Numbered from the stretch's first letter, positions 45,469 to 56,507 are shown. The stretch: 58,913 nt of DNA from a bacterium (GCA_013360215.1 JABWCP010000019.1:1-58913); one strand, 5' to 3'. Notes: generated from the letters alone by a model not told the origin. Program-made: numbers and translations.

Positions 45469-47148
45469 TTATTGCAAGCGTTCATCCAAAAACATCCAAT
45501 AGATGTTTTTATCTACATAAAAACGATCTTCTTCGATCTTAAAATCTCTCGGATCCAGGTTTTCCAATTTCATCATCTGCCATTCCGTCGTCGGCGTGAC
45601 CCATTCATACCGATCTTTAGTTGTCGTTACACGAATAGGCATACGAAAACTTTTAACATCCGCCGTCCAGCGGTATCGCATCGTCGTAGTCGAACCTTTT
45701 TTGAATAGCGCGACATCGAGTTTGGGCAACGCCTTGTGTTTGAGATATTGATCAAAAAAATAACCGTAATCCGTTCCGGTTTTCAGGCGAACGTAATTGA
45801 AGATAGAATCGGCATCTATCGTTTTGTAACGGTACGTATCCTGAATACCGCGTAATATTTCAAACCAAAGTTTATCATTATTGATTACGCTGCGCAGCGT
45901 GTTGAGCATCAGTCCGCCTTTGGGATACATATCGCCGGAGCCTTCTTTATTCACGCCCCGCGGACCGATGATCGGACGGTCATTTTTGACGAGCGTTTTA
46001 TTGGCATTGATATAGCGCAGAGACGTCGGATAATCGTACACACCTTCGAGATAAATCGTTTCGGCGTAATTTCCGAAACTTTCGTGAATCCACATATCGG
46101 CTAGATCATTGGAACCTACGGCGTTGCCCCACCATTCGTGCGCCGTTTCATGAATGATGATAAAGTCAAACAACAATCCTTCCGCCGCTTGCCCTGTGCC
46201 TTTGTAACCGTTGACGTAATTATTACCATACGCTACGGCGCTTTGATGCTCCATACCCAAATGCGGTGACTCGACTAATTTATATCCATCACGATAAAAC
46301 GCATATTTGCCGAACGATTTTTCAAACGCGTCCATCATACCTTTGACTTGAGCAAACTGTACTTTGGCTTTTTCGAGATTGTACGGCATGACATAATAAT
46401 CGCATGTCAGCTTCTGACCGTCGTAGGATGTATAGGTTTCTCCAAAATACGCAAATTTGCCCACATTGAATGTGACGTTATAATTATTAATGGGGTACGT
46501 AACGGCATAATCAAAACGCGTCCAACCGGAACCCATATCTTTTTGTTTTCGCAAGCGACCATTAGAAACATTGGTAAGGCCTTTGGGTACGGTAATGCTG
46601 ATGAGCATACTGTCGGGTTCGTCCGACTGGTGATCCTTATTGGGCCACCAACTGCTGGCGCCGAAGCCCTGGCATGCGACAGCAATCCACGGATTTCCCG
46701 ATTTGTCACGCGACCAGATAAATCCACCATCCCAGGGCGGGTTTTTAGCAACAATGGGTGTGCCCGAATAAAACACGGTAAAGCTTTGTCGAGAGTTTTT
46801 GCGAATCGTCTCAGGAAATTCTACGAATACGGCATTGAACTCACGAGAAAACTTAAGTTTTTTTCCTTTCCATTCGATCCGATCAATCGTGTAATGATCG
46901 AACAAATCAATTTGTAATCGGGTAAAATCCTGCATTGCGACCAACGTGATCATATTGCTTCCGCTGATACGGCGTGTAACGGTATCTATTTTTACATCCA
47001 GAGCATAATGCGTCACATCAAAACATGTTCGCAGCGGCGTCAGCATACCACGCAACGAATCCGCACGGGTTACGGTTTCATCGTTATCCAAAACTTGCGC
47101 GTACAATGAACAACTTATCGTAAGAAAAATAGTTATTAAACTTCGCAT
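45469..47148 (-). CDS. M1 family aminopeptidase, secreted
   Basis: The 559-residue enzyme has a signal peptide (MRSLITIFLTISCSLYAQ) and would remove N-terminal residues of peptides in the periplasm. The zinc site is IIHETAHEWWGNAVG (HExxH near residue 331) with the third ligand in HESFGNYAE. The exopeptidase motif is GMEHQS in place of GAMEN, as in many bacterial M1 enzymes. It is shorter than ERAP-type enzymes, as the C-terminal helical domain is absent. The MATE gene lies 37 bases upstream on the same strand. Confidence 0.92.
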   Translation of the reverse strand: MRSLITIFLTISCSLYAQVLDNDETVTRADSLRGMLTPLRTCFDVTHYALDVKIDTVTRRISGSNMITLVAMQDFTRLQIDLFDHYTIDRIEWKGKKLKFSREFNAVFVEFPETIRKNSRQSFTVFYSGTPIVAKNPPWDGGFIWSRDKSGNPWIAVACQGFGASSWWPNKDHQSDEPDSMLISITVPKGLTNVSNGRLRKQKDMGSGWTRFDYAVTYPINNYNVTFNVGKFAYFGETYTSYDGQKLTCDYYVMPYNLEKAKVQFAQVKGMMDAFEKSFGKYAFYRDGYKLVESPHLGMEHQSAVAYGNNYVNGYKGTGQAAEGLLFDFIIIHETAHEWWGNAVGSNDLADMWIHESFGNYAETIYLEGVYDYPTSLRYINANKTLVKNDRPIIGPRGVNKEGSGDMYPKGGLMLNTLRSVINNDKLWFEILRGIQDTYRYKTIDADSIFNYVRLKTGTDYGYFFDQYLKHKALPKLDVALFKKGSTTTMRYRWTADVKSFRMPIRVTTTKDRYEWVTPTTEWQMMKLENLDPRDFKIEEDRFYVDKNIYWMFLDERLQ

Positions 47149-47185
47149 AACGTTTTTCCTTTGGTATGTGATGATTAAAAAAAAA

Positions 47186-48601
47186 TCATATTTTTTGCAG
47201 TTTCCAATGTCCTTTTCTAAACATAATCACGCTTACGACAGTCGCAACCGATTCCGCAATCGGTATAGCGGCAAACACACCCTGCGCACCGAATCCGTAG
47301 ATAACCGCTAAAACATACGCCAAAGGAATTTGGAACATCCAATAACAACCGAGATTGATCCACGTGGGTGTGCGTGTATCGCCGGCACCGTTAAATGCCT
47401 GCACCATCACCATACCGCAGGCATACACGACGTAACCGTAGCTAATGATGCGTAAACAATCCACGGCGTAATAAACGACCTGCGGATCATCGGTAAACCA
47501 AGCGATGATCATCTCTGCAAATGAAATAAAAAGGATTGCCACAACACCGAGAAAGAACATATTCGCGCGCGCCGTGAACCACACCGCACGTTCGGCACGA
47601 TCGGGCTTTTGAGCGCCGAGATTTTGACCGACCAGCGTCGCGGCGGCGTTACTCATACCCCAGGACGGCATGATGGCAAAAATAATCACGCGTATGGCGA
47701 TAGTGTAACCGGCCAAAGCCGCGCTGCCTGACATTGCTACGATACGTACGAGCCCAAGCCAGCTTGCTGTCGTAATAAAAAATTGGAAAATACCTCCCAC
47801 CGATACTTTGATCAGGTTCCACAAAACTTCGGGATCCAATCGCATCACGGCCGGCGAAAAAACAAGTCGCCGTTTTCCATAAATCAGAATGTATAACTGA
47901 AACAACACACCCACGCCGCGACCGATATTGGTTGCTATGGCCGCGCCGGTAACACCCATGGCCGGCACGGGACCAAAACCAAAAATAAAAATCGGATCGA
48001 GGATCATATTGAGCAAATTGGCAACCCACAAAGCATGCATGGCTGTGACAGCATCACCCGCGCCGCGAAAAATAGCGTTATTCAGAAAAAGCAAAACAAT
48101 GGTGAGATTGCCGCCGATCATCCATACGGCATAACCGGTTCCGTTTTCGATGATACCGGCCGAAGCGCCCATTTGCTCCAAAAGCCAAGGCGTCATCGTC
48201 AGTCCGATCACGCTGACCGGTAAGGAAACGGCCACGCCGATCAGTACGGCCTGAAAACCCGCTATGGAAGCCGCTTCGGGGTTGTGTTCCCCGATACGCC
48301 GAGCAACCATGGCCGTCGTCGCCATGCTCAGGCCGATCGCCACGGCAAAAATAATTGTCAGCATGGATTCGGTTAACCCGACGGATGCTACCGCATCCGG
48401 GCCAAGCCGACTGACAAAATACACGTCCACAATACCGAACAGCGATTCCATAAACATTTCCAAAACCATCGGTATGGATAAAAGTGTAATCGCTTTTCCG
48501 AGACTGCCTTCCGTATAATCGTGTTCGGTGCCACGAATGCCGTCGAGAATATGACTGAAAAACGTTTTAATCGAAAATTTTTCGGGTGTCGTAGTGGACA
48601 T
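47186..48601 (-). CDS. MATE family efflux transporter
   Basis: The start is set at ATG 48599-48601 (MSTTTPEKFS); a TTG four codons upstream is less likely. The 471-residue protein has about twelve membrane helices in two similar halves, with ITLLSIPMVLEMFMESLFGI and VDVYFVSRLGPDAVASVGLT in the first and a matching unit near 250. MATE proteins export cationic drugs and metabolites in exchange for Na+ or H+. The substrate is not known. It may form an operon with the M1 peptidase and MarC genes downstream. Confidence 0.92.
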   Translation of the reverse strand: MSTTTPEKFSIKTFFSHILDGIRGTEHDYTEGSLGKAITLLSIPMVLEMFMESLFGIVDVYFVSRLGPDAVASVGLTESMLTIIFAVAIGLSMATTAMVARRIGEHNPEAASIAGFQAVLIGVAVSLPVSVIGLTMTPWLLEQMGASAGIIENGTGYAVWMIGGNLTIVLLFLNNAIFRGAGDAVTAMHALWVANLLNMILDPIFIFGFGPVPAMGVTGAAIATNIGRGVGVLFQLYILIYGKRRLVFSPAVMRLDPEVLWNLIKVSVGGIFQFFITTASWLGLVRIVAMSGSAALAGYTIAIRVIIFAIMPSWGMSNAAATLVGQNLGAQKPDRAERAVWFTARANMFFLGVVAILFISFAEMIIAWFTDDPQVVYYAVDCLRIISYGYVVYACGMVMVQAFNGAGDTRTPTWINLGCYWMFQIPLAYVLAVIYGFGAQGVFAAIPIAESVATVVSVIMFRKGHWKLQKI

Positions 48602-48850
48602 AGTGTGCGTCAATAATAATTAATGAAATAGGTTTCTGAGTCCGGATAAATAAAAGACAGGCCTCGCGTTGTACGAACCGATCAAAATGATGTTCCACAG
48701 AATGACGTGAATTTATTGATCTGTAGATAAAATAAAAAAGGCTGCATCATAAGCTACGACATATCGCTGTGTATTTTTCGGCATGATGTACAAACCGCTG
48801 CGATCGTATTCGTAAACTTTTGATACAGCCCGGTAAGGGAAATGAAAAGT
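48602..48850. other. Spacer between aconitase and MATE genes
   Basis: About 250 bases after the aconitase stop and before the MATE start. No gene, clear promoter or strong terminator was recognised. Confidence 0.4.
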
Positions 48851-51319
48851 CTATCGCTTCCGTGAGTTTTTTTTCACGGGTTTACGGTTTGTTTTCTTTG
48901 TCGCTTTTTTGACTGTTTTTTTAACGGCCTTTTTTACCTTTTTTGTAGCGGCCGCTTTTTTGGGAGCGACTTTGGCGCTTTTTTTGGTTTTGGTCTTCGC
49001 TTTCGCTTTTTTAATTACCGTTTTTTTCTTGGCTGCTTTTTTGGTTTTAGTTGCCGTTTTTTTACGCGACGAAGCGGCCGTTTTGCCGCCTATCAGATTG
49101 AGTGCGCTACCGGCTTTGAACCAACCGATCTGTTGCGCGTTATACGAATGGTTGAGTTCGATCGTCTCCACGGAACCGTCGCTATGTTTAATGTCCATCG
49201 TCAGCGGCACACCCGGTGTAAACGCCGTCAAACCACGGATCGCCAAGCGATCGTCTTCACGAATTTTATCATAGTCCGCCGGGTTTTTAAATGTCAACGC
49301 CAGCATACCTTGTTTTTTGAGATTCGTTTCGTGGATGCGTGCAAACGATTTGACGATGATGGCGCGACCGCCCAAGAAACGCGGTTCCATCGCCGCATGT
49401 TCGCGGCTTGATCCTTCACCGTAATTTTCGTCGCCGATAGTTATCCAGCTAATGCTCTGGGATTTATAATACCGCGCGTTATCGGAATAACCTTTGGTTT
49501 CGCCGGTAATCACATTTTTACCTTTGCCGGCTTCACCGGTAAATGCATTAACGGCACCGATAAACATGTTGTTGGAAATATTATCCAAGTGCCCGCGGAA
49601 TTTGAGCCACGGCCCAGCGGGCGAAATATGATCCGTCGTACATTTGCCTTTGGCTTTGAGAAGTACCACGGCATTTTCGATATCGCGACCATCCCATGCC
49701 GTAAAAGGACTCAACGCCTGCAAACGTGAGCTCGCGGGATCAATGATCACCTGCACTTTGGAACCGTCTTTTGCCGGTGTGACATAACCACTCTCTCCGG
49801 GCGTAAATCCGTTGCGCGGCAATTCATCACCGTCGGGCGGCAATAAGCGAATTTGCTGACCCTCCGCATTGGTGATCGTGTCTGTCATCGGATTAAAGCT
49901 CAGGCGTCCTGCGATGGCCAGTGCCGTTACTATTTCCGGGCTGGCAACAAATGCATGGGTACCGGAATTACCGTCATTGCGGGCTTTGAAATTACGATTG
50001 TACGATGTGACGATAGTATTCGGATCGCCCTCACTGACACCATGGCGTTTCCACTGGCCGATGCACGGACCGCAGGCATTGGCTAAAACTTTACCGCCGA
50101 TTTTAGCGAAATCTTCCAATTGACCGTCGCGTTCGATCGTCGCACGAATCTGCTCGGAACCCGGTGTGATCACAAATTCGGCTTTGGCTTTAAGACCGTG
50201 TTGCGAAGCGATGCGCGCTAAACTGGCCGAACGTTCGATATCTTCGTACGATGAATTGGTACACGAACCGATCAATGCCACACGGATTTCATCCGGGTAA
50301 TTATTATCGGCAACGGCTTGTTTCAATTCAGAAATTTTCCATGCTTTGTCCGGTGTAAAAGGCCCGTTAACATGCGGCTCCAATTCGCTCAGATTGATTT
50401 CGATGACTTCATCGTAATACGCTTCCGAACCTTCGTCGGCGGTAAGTAACGCGGCGTACTGATCCGCCAGTTTGGCGACGGCTGCGCGCTCCGTCGAACG
50501 AAGATACGCCGCCATACGCGTGTCATAGGGAAAAATAGAAGTGGTCGCGCCGATTTCCGCACCCATATTACAAATCGTTCCTTTACCGGTACATGAAATG
50601 GATGCCGTGCCGGGACCAAAATATTCGACGATTTTCCCGGTGCCGCCTTTGACAGTCAGAATACCGGCTAATTTGAGAATCACGTCTTTGGGTGAAGTCC
50701 ATCCGCTGAGCGAACCCGTGAGTTTGACACCGGTAATGCCGGGCCATTTGAGTTCCCACGGCAATCCCGCCATGACATCCACGGCATCCGCACCGCCGAC
50801 ACCGATAGCGATCATGCCAAGGCCGCCGGCATTGGGTGTGTGCGAATCCGTGCCGATCATCATACCGCCGGGAAACGCATAATTTTCAAGCACGACTTGA
50901 TGGATAATACCTGCGCCGGGTTTCCAAAAGCCGATACCGTATTTATTGGAGACGCTGGCCAAAAAATCATACACTTCTTTGTTATCACTATTGGCTTTTT
51001 TCAAATCGTCCGCCGCACCGACTTCGGCTTGTATCAGGTGGTCGCAGTGCACCGTGGAAGGCACGGCCACTTTGGCTTTGCCGGAAGACATAAACTGAAG
51101 CAACGCCATTTGTGCGGTCGCATCCTGCATGGCTACACGATCGGGTGCAAGATCTACGTAATCTTTGAACCGTGCGGGCGCGGCTTTGGGGTTTTCCGCA
51201 AAATGGGAAACGAGAATTTTTTCCGTCAGCGTGAGCGGACGTCCGAAAAGTTTGCGTGCGCGGTCTTGTTTGGCCTTCATGCCGGCATATACGCGCTTTA
51301 TCATATCGAGATCAAACAT
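48851..51319 (-). CDS. Aconitate hydratase with lysine-rich histone-like C-terminal tail
   Basis: The enzyme interconverts citrate and isocitrate in the TCA cycle through a [4Fe-4S] cluster. Cluster cysteines lie in [12 protein letters not shown] and [12 protein letters not shown]. The substrate-site [14 protein letters not shown] is intact, and the length of the core (about 746 residues) fits the mitochondrial-type aconitase. The unusual part is the last 76 residues, almost only Lys, Ala, Thr, Ser and Val ([20 protein letters not shown], then [15 protein letters not shown]), like a histone H1 tail. AAGGAG precedes the ATG by 10 bases. It is divergent from acetate kinase. Confidence 0.95.
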   Translation of the reverse strand: MFDLDMIKRVYAGMKAKQDRARKLFGRPLTLTEKILVSHFAENPKAAPARFKDYVDLAPDRVAMQDATAQMALLQFMSSGKAKVAVPSTVHCDHLIQAEVGAADDLKKANSDNKEVYDFLASVSNKYGIGFWKPGAGIIHQVVLENYAFPGGMMIGTDSHTPNAGGLGMIAIGVGGADAVDVMAGLPWELKWPGITGVKLTGSLSGWTSPKDVILKLAGILTVKGGTGKIVEYFGPGTASISCTGKGTICNMGAEIGATTSIFPYDTRMAAYLRSTERAAVAKLADQYAALLTADEGSEAYYDEVIEINLSELEPHVNGPFTPDKAWKISELKQAVADNNYPDEIRVALIGSCTNSSYEDIERSASLARIASQHGLKAKAEFVITPGSEQIRATIERDGQLEDFAKIGGKVLANACGPCIGQWKRHGVSEGDPNTIVTSYNRNFKARNDGNSGTHAFVASPEIVTALAIAGRLSFNPMTDTITNAEGQQIRLLPPDGDELPRNGFTPGESGYVTPAKDGSKVQVIIDPASSRLQALSPFTAWDGRDIENAVVLLKAKGKCTTDHISPAGPWLKFRGHLDNISNNMFIGAVNAFTGEAGKGKNVITGETKGYSDNARYYKSQSISWITIGDENYGEGSSREHAAMEPRFLGGRAIIVKSFARIHETNLKKQGMLALTFKNPADYDKIREDDRLAIRGLTAFTPGVPLTMDIKHSDGSVETIELNHSYNAQQIGWFKAGSALNLIGGKTAASSRKKTATKTKKAAKKKTVIKKAKAKTKTKKSAKVAPKKAAATKKVKKAVKKTVKKATKKTNRKPVKKNSRKR

Positions 51320-51633
51320 GGCAGTAAAACTCCTTGATCATAATTCTATGTACATAAAAGTAGAAAGATTGCTCTGAATTGGCTGATGCATTATTAGTCG
51401 GTGAGTTATTCATGCGAGCGCAAAATACATAACTTAGAAAGTTTACGCAAGGGAATATCTCGAATTTTGCTCCCGATGAAGATTTTTTTATCGTCAACAG
51501 ACTTTATGTAACGGCTTGGAAATCATCTCGCATTACGCAGGTAGATGGCAACTTGATGCCATATCTTCATAATTCTTATTCCGCCTTGCAACGCATATTT
51601 CAAATTGCGATATTAAAAAAAGTAAAGGATATC
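51320..51633. promoter_or_regulatory. Divergent promoter region of aconitase and acetate kinase
   Basis: About 310 bases between two divergent central-metabolism genes. A small hairpin ATGGCA-ACTTGA-TGCCAT lies near 51545-51562. AAGGAT five bases before the ackA ATG and AAGGAG before aconitase are the ribosome sites. No convincing -35/-10 pair was found. Confidence 0.35.
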
Positions 51634-52878
51634 ATGAATATACTAGTTCTCAACAGCGGCAGTTCTTCCGTAAAATTTCAGGTCATCAATACGGACCTCA
51701 CGCAGATCCGCGACAATGCGGATACACGCCTTGCCTCGGGTATCATCGAACGTATCGGCAGCGAATCCATCATTTCGTTTAAAGCCGAAGGCCAACCTAC
51801 GCTCAAACAAACCGCACCGATGCGCGATCATAAGATGGCCGTCGATAAAATCGTCAAATGGATTATTGGGAAAGATACAAAAATAAACGGCATCAACGGC
51901 TTATCCGATATCCACGCCGTAGGTCATCGCGTGGTGCATGGCGGTGAAAAATTTACCCGCTCGATTTTGCTCAACGAACAAATCATCCAAGAGATCGAAG
52001 ATTGTATTGAACTGGCGCCCCTGCACAATCCGGCTAACCTCAAAGGCATTTATGCGGTTACCGAAATTTTCGGCGCAGGCATCCCGCAAGTGGCAGTATT
52101 TGATACGGCATTTCACCACACGATCCCCGAAGAAGCTTATCTCTATGCTATTCCGTATCAGTTTTACCGCCGCTACAAAGTGCGCCGGTATGGCTTTCAC
52201 GGTACGTCCCACCGTTATGTCGCGTATCGTTACAGGACATTGACGGGGCAAGCCAAAGAGCAGGTCCACATCATGACACTGCATTTGGGTAACGGCGCCT
52301 CCATTTGCGCCATCCGTGGCGGAAAATCCGTGGACACATCCATGGGTCTGACACCACTGGAAGGACTTGTTATGGGAACGCGTTCAGGTGATATTGATCC
52401 GGCTGTATTGGAGTTCCTCTCCCATAAAGAAGGATATTCGCTGCAGGAAATCGAATCCGTACTCAATAAACAATCCGGTTTGCTCGGGATCTCAGGTCTT
52501 ACCAACGATATGCGTGACATCATCGCGGAAGCGAAAGAAAATGATGATCGCCGCGCTAAACTTGCCATCGAAATATATTGTTATCGCATTCGCAAATATA
52601 TCGGAGCATACTGTGCGGCCGTCGGAAAACCCGAAGCTTTAGTATTTGCCGGCGGCATCGGTGAAAATTCGGCGTATATTCGCGAAAGTATTTGTAAAGG
52701 CATGGAGTTTTTTGGATTAACGCTCGATCCCCATCTTAATGCCGCAACCGTCGGCGGTAAAGAAGGTGTCATCTCTTCGCCGGATGCACACCTCAAAACA
52801 TGGGTCATCCCCACCAACGAGGAACTGCTCATCGCGCGAGATACGGTGCGTTGCGTAGAAAAGGCACCGCTGCCGTGA
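51634..52878 (+). CDS. ackA: Acetate kinase
   Basis: The start is set at [16 protein letters not shown] (ATG 51634), which is the normal N-terminus; the open frame is 27 codons longer upstream. The 414-residue enzyme interconverts acetate plus ATP and acetyl phosphate plus ADP. Family signatures are [32 protein letters not shown] and [15 protein letters not shown]. pta is not in the window, so the partner lies elsewhere or is lacking. It is followed by 179 bases before the radical SAM gene. Confidence 0.96.
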   Translation: MNILVLNSGSSSVKFQVINTDLTQIRDNADTRLASGIIERIGSESIISFKAEGQPTLKQTAPMRDHKMAVDKIVKWIIGKDTKINGINGLSDIHAVGHRVVHGGEKFTRSILLNEQIIQEIEDCIELAPLHNPANLKGIYAVTEIFGAGIPQVAVFDTAFHHTIPEEAYLYAIPYQFYRRYKVRRYGFHGTSHRYVAYRYRTLTGQAKEQVHIMTLHLGNGASICAIRGGKSVDTSMGLTPLEGLVMGTRSGDIDPAVLEFLSHKEGYSLQEIESVLNKQSGLLGISGLTNDMRDIIAEAKENDDRRAKLAIEIYCYRIRKYIGAYCAAVGKPEALVFAGGIGENSAYIRESICKGMEFFGLTLDPHLNAATVGGKEGVISSPDAHLKTWVIPTNEELLIARDTVRCVEKAPLP

Positions 52879-53057
52879 TAGTTGAGTGACTTTCGCAACG
52901 AAATAACGCGAAAAACAGACACTGCGTTTGTATTCATTGTTTTTTTTAAATTGAATAGCAAGCGTAAGACCCCTGGCTCAAATAACCTGACACCTCATTC
53001 CGCAAAGACTGGGCTTGATTTTAGGGTAATAAATAAGGAAATTCGCCCGTATCCAAT

Positions 53058-54143
53058 ATGAATTATATCTTACGGGAAGCATGGGATGTATTAAAAAATC
53101 CCGGCATTATTCCCAAACTGCCCAACATGATGCGGGCATCCGCATCGTACGCCCTTAATAAATTGACACGAAAAAATATCGTGTGGGGTTACCCCTTTGT
53201 CATGATGGTGGAGCCTACCAATATCTGCAACCTCCGTTGCCCGCTATGCATCACGGGGAGCAAACTGATGACCCGCGACGACGGCATGATGACACTGGAA
53301 CGATTTAAACAATTGATGGACGAAATGGGCCCCTATCTGATGCATCTCACACTTTGGAGCCAAGGCGAACCTTTCGTCAATCGTGATTTTGTAAAAATGA
53401 TTCGTTATGCGCATGACAAACATATCAAAACGGTTACCAGCACCAACGGTCATTTCCTTAGTGAAAACGCCGAAGCGATCGTCGAATCCGGTCTGGACAC
53501 GCTGATCATCGCCGTGGACGGCGCATCACAGGATACGTACGAAAAATACCGCGTGAACGGAAAATTTGAAAAAGTATTCAACGGCATGAAAGCCATTGCT
53601 GCAGCGAAGGCCAAATTAAAACGAAAAACTCCGGCGATCGAACTTCAATTCATCGTCATGAAACATAACGAACATGAACTGGATGCCATTCGTCGTATGG
53701 CGCACGAATGCAATGTACAGGTATTATCGCTCAAAACGGCGCAAGTCTATACTGCGGAACAAGCTCAAGAATTTTTACCGAACAATGAAAAATACCGGCG
53801 TTATGAAATCAGTAACGACGGAACGTTCGCCGCAAAAATCGGGTCCATCAATTTTTGCCGATGGGTATTGATGTGCCCTGTGATCAATTGGGACGGCACC
53901 GTATCGCCATGCTGTTTTGATAAAAATGCGGATTACCCGTTGGGCAATGTATTTGATCCCGGCGGAATGAAAACCATCTGGAAAAATAAAGCGTACCATG
54001 ATTTTCGTCGCCGCATTTTTACACAGCGTAGCGCTATACCGATTTGCAGCAACTGTTCCGAAGGACTCGAAGTCGAAGTTTACGAAAAAGAATTGATCCC
54101 GTCACGACCGGCCTCTGCGGTTGCACTGGATCACGTCGCTTAA
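53058..54143 (+). CDS. Radical SAM protein with SPASM-type C-terminus
   Basis: The 361-residue protein binds a [4Fe-4S] cluster through CNLRCPLC (near residues 58-65, CxxxCxxC) and probably a second cluster through cysteines in the C-terminal part (CRWVLMCPVINWDGTVSPCC, then CSNCSEG), the SPASM/twitch layout. The TNG and DGASQDTYEKYRVNGKFEKV blocks are typical. Such enzymes modify peptides or cofactors; the substrate is unknown. No small peptide precursor is evident next to it. It is followed by the LMW phosphatase gene at 15 bases, so they probably share a transcript. Confidence 0.9.
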   Translation: MNYILREAWDVLKNPGIIPKLPNMMRASASYALNKLTRKNIVWGYPFVMMVEPTNICNLRCPLCITGSKLMTRDDGMMTLERFKQLMDEMGPYLMHLTLWSQGEPFVNRDFVKMIRYAHDKHIKTVTSTNGHFLSENAEAIVESGLDTLIIAVDGASQDTYEKYRVNGKFEKVFNGMKAIAAAKAKLKRKTPAIELQFIVMKHNEHELDAIRRMAHECNVQVLSLKTAQVYTAEQAQEFLPNNEKYRRYEISNDGTFAAKIGSINFCRWVLMCPVINWDGTVSPCCFDKNADYPLGNVFDPGGMKTIWKNKAYHDFRRRIFTQRSAIPICSNCSEGLEVEVYEKELIPSRPASAVALDHVA

Positions 54144-54158
54144 CCATAAAAGGCCGCC

Positions 54159-54998
54159 ATGAGCAAGAAAAAGGAAAAAAAGAAATCCGAAAAAAAGCAG
54201 GGCAAGAAGAAACCGGCCAAACCGGTTCCCGTAAAAAAATCAACCGGCAAAAAAGCCAGTTCTAAACCTGCATCCAAAAAAGCAAAACCGACCAAAAAAA
54301 GCGTCGCGGCCAAATCCCCTTCCAAAAATACAACCCCCACTGTTGATAAAAAACAGACGTCCGCTAAGTCAACCAAAAAACAACCGTCCCGCCCCCCAAT
54401 CCCGCGTACACCGGCAGATAACGTGCGGCGACCTTTTAACATAATTGAGAGTTATATGGGTGAATATCGTTTTAACGACATGTTTGCAGTGCTTTTTGTT
54501 TGTACCGGTAATATGTGCCGCAGTCCTTTAGCCGAAGGTATCTTTAAGCGCAAATTGGCCATTGAGTGCCCCGAATCCATCAAACACAAAATCTGGGTAG
54601 AATCGTGCGGCATTTACGCGTACGACGGGAATAAGCCTTCGGAAAACGCCATCAAAGTCGGCCATCAAAACGGCGTTGATATTTCCGCAATTCGATCCAA
54701 ACCGATCAACCGTGTGCTCGTCGAGCAATCCGATCTTATTTTTGCGTTGTCCATTGATCATTTAAACTATATTCAGGAAAATTTTCCGACCGCGCGCCAT
54801 AAAACATATTTGATGAAAGTATTCGGCAAAGATCGCGGCGTCACGATTTCCGATTCGATCCCCGATCCGATGGGTTTCAGTATGGACTTTTACCTGAAGA
54901 CCTATAATGAAATCCATGTTACCATAGATGAGATTTTTCAAAAAGTCGTCGCTATGGCCGAACAAAAGCTGAACCCCAAATCATCCGAAAGCATGTAA
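54159..54998 (+). CDS. Low-molecular-weight protein-tyrosine phosphatase with lysine-rich N-terminal tail
   Basis: The catalytic domain starts near residue 108 and has the P-loop CTGNMCRS (C115 to S122) and the general acid in SDSIPDPMGFS. These enzymes remove phosphate from tyrosines, often in control of exopolysaccharide export. Normal family members are about 150 residues; here 88 extra N-terminal residues are rich in Lys, Ser and Pro, starting MSKKKEKKKSEKKQGKKKPA. The start is supported by AAAAGG upstream and by tight spacing to the radical SAM gene (15 bases). The stop overlaps the DUF3108 start (TAATG). Confidence 0.9.
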   Translation: MSKKKEKKKSEKKQGKKKPAKPVPVKKSTGKKASSKPASKKAKPTKKSVAAKSPSKNTTPTVDKKQTSAKSTKKQPSRPPIPRTPADNVRRPFNIIESYMGEYRFNDMFAVLFVCTGNMCRSPLAEGIFKRKLAIECPESIKHKIWVESCGIYAYDGNKPSENAIKVGHQNGVDISAIRSKPINRVLVEQSDLIFALSIDHLNYIQENFPTARHKTYLMKVFGKDRGVTISDSIPDPMGFSMDFYLKTYNEIHVTIDEIFQKVVAMAEQKLNPKSSESM

Positions 54999-55750
54999 TG
55001 CGTTTTGCCATCGTTTTTTTGTTCTTTTATATAAGCGGTATCGCTCATGTCACGGCCGGCGACCCCCTGCGAACGTTGCCCAATAAAGCGTTCCCCGTAG
55101 GGGAAAAACTCAAATTTTCCATCGGCTGGGAATTTATCAGCGCGGGCACCGCGACATTGGAGGTGGAGCAGCTCACCGCACACCGCGATCGCCCGTGTTA
55201 CCTTATTTCCGCGACGACCGTATCCAACGCTTTTTTTTCTACCCTGTATCCGGTCAAAGATCGTTTGGAGTCGTACATTGATCAGGACGGATTGTATCCC
55301 CTGAAATATGTGAAAAATACTTCCGAAGGCGGCTATAAACGTAATTTTACTACCGAGTTTTATCACGAACAACGCAAAGCCACGATAGATGACCGCGACT
55401 CGGGATACAAAGAAATTGCAATTCCTGAAATGGTACAGGATATCATTTCTGCATTCTATTATTTGCGCAATCAACCGTTGGAAATCGGAAAAACGCTGTC
55501 GCTTGCGACGTACGACAACGGCAAAATAAATCAGGCCACGGTGAAGGTGGTTCGTAAAGAAACCATTTCCGTAGATGCCGGTGAATTTCATTGTATTCTT
55601 GTACAAACGCCGATCGGGCCTTTTAATAATAAATCCGATCTGAATATTTGGCTTACCGACGATGATCGCAAAATACCGGTTTTGATGAAATCCAAAATTG
55701 CCATCGGATCGGTACGGGCTGAACTCGTCGAAATGAGCGGTACTTTTTAA
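54998..55750 (+). CDS. DUF3108 domain protein, secreted
   Basis: The 250-residue product has a signal peptide (MRFAIVFLFFYISGIAHVTA) and the DUF3108 fold: FPVGEKLKFSIGWEFISAGT, ATLEVEQL, YPVKDRLESYID, GEFHCILVQ and LNIWLTDDDRKIPV. The family is common in Gram-negative bacteria, is periplasmic, and its function is unknown. The start shares a base with the stop of the phosphatase gene, so translation is coupled. It is followed 43 bases later by the esterase gene. Confidence 0.88.
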   Translation: MRFAIVFLFFYISGIAHVTAGDPLRTLPNKAFPVGEKLKFSIGWEFISAGTATLEVEQLTAHRDRPCYLISATTVSNAFFSTLYPVKDRLESYIDQDGLYPLKYVKNTSEGGYKRNFTTEFYHEQRKATIDDRDSGYKEIAIPEMVQDIISAFYYLRNQPLEIGKTLSLATYDNGKINQATVKVVRKETISVDAGEFHCILVQTPIGPFNNKSDLNIWLTDDDRKIPVLMKSKIAIGSVRAELVEMSGTF

Positions 55751-55793
55751 GTTCACCTCAAACCTGTCATTGGTACGCTAACGGGAGAAAACC

Positions 55794-56507
55794 ATGCAGC
55801 ATTACGTTCACGGATGGTATTCCGAACGCCTCGGCAAACAAATGAACTTTCAGCATTTTGGCCACGGCGGCGCGCCGGTCGTGGTATTTCCCACCACACT
55901 CGGCAATCTGTACGAATTTTCCGATCGTCGTATGATCGATCCGCTCGCCGAAAAAATCGAAAACGGACTGATCCAAATTTTATGCGTGGATTCGATCAAT
56001 AACGAAAGTTGGTACAACGATCAGATTCATCCGCATGAAAAAGTTCGCCGCCATGTTTTATACGAAGATTATCTGATCCATGAATTTTTACCCTATTTGC
56101 GTAATAAAACCGGGACGGATTATCTGATTCTTTTAGGTTGTAGTTTCGGCGGTTATCATGCGGTCAATTTTGCAATGCGTCACCCGGAAATGGTCAACCG
56201 AGCTATCGGCTTGAGCGGTTCGTACACGATTCAAGGCTTTCTGGGCGGCTACTACGACGACTTGTGTTATTACAACAATCCCGCACATTATGTGCAACAT
56301 CTCTCCGACCCATATTATATTGACCGTTATAATACACACACGGAAATCACGCTTGTAACCAGTGATCTGGACCCTTGCCGGGAGCGCAACGAATATTTTC
56401 ATCAGATTCTCTCGGAAAAAGGAATTCGTCACAATTATTTCTTTTGGGACGGAGGCATCGGCCACGATTGGCCTTACTGGCAACGCATGATCGGGCATTA
56501 CGTTTAA
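55794..56507 (+). CDS. Esterase-family alpha/beta hydrolase
   Basis: The 237-residue protein has an alpha/beta hydrolase core. The nucleophile elbow is LLGCSFGGYHAVNF (GxSxGG), the acid is likely in VTSDLDPCRERNEY, and the histidine in GIGHDWPYW. This arrangement fits the putative esterase family (esterase D/Fes-like). No signal peptide is seen. The substrate is unknown. It lies between DUF3108 and the unknown gene in the plus-strand run to glgA. Confidence 0.88.
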   Translation: MQHYVHGWYSERLGKQMNFQHFGHGGAPVVVFPTTLGNLYEFSDRRMIDPLAEKIENGLIQILCVDSINNESWYNDQIHPHEKVRRHVLYEDYLIHEFLPYLRNKTGTDYLILLGCSFGGYHAVNFAMRHPEMVNRAIGLSGSYTIQGFLGGYYDDLCYYNNPAHYVQHLSDPYYIDRYNTHTEITLVTSDLDPCRERNEYFHQILSEKGIRHNYFFWDGGIGHDWPYWQRMIGHYV

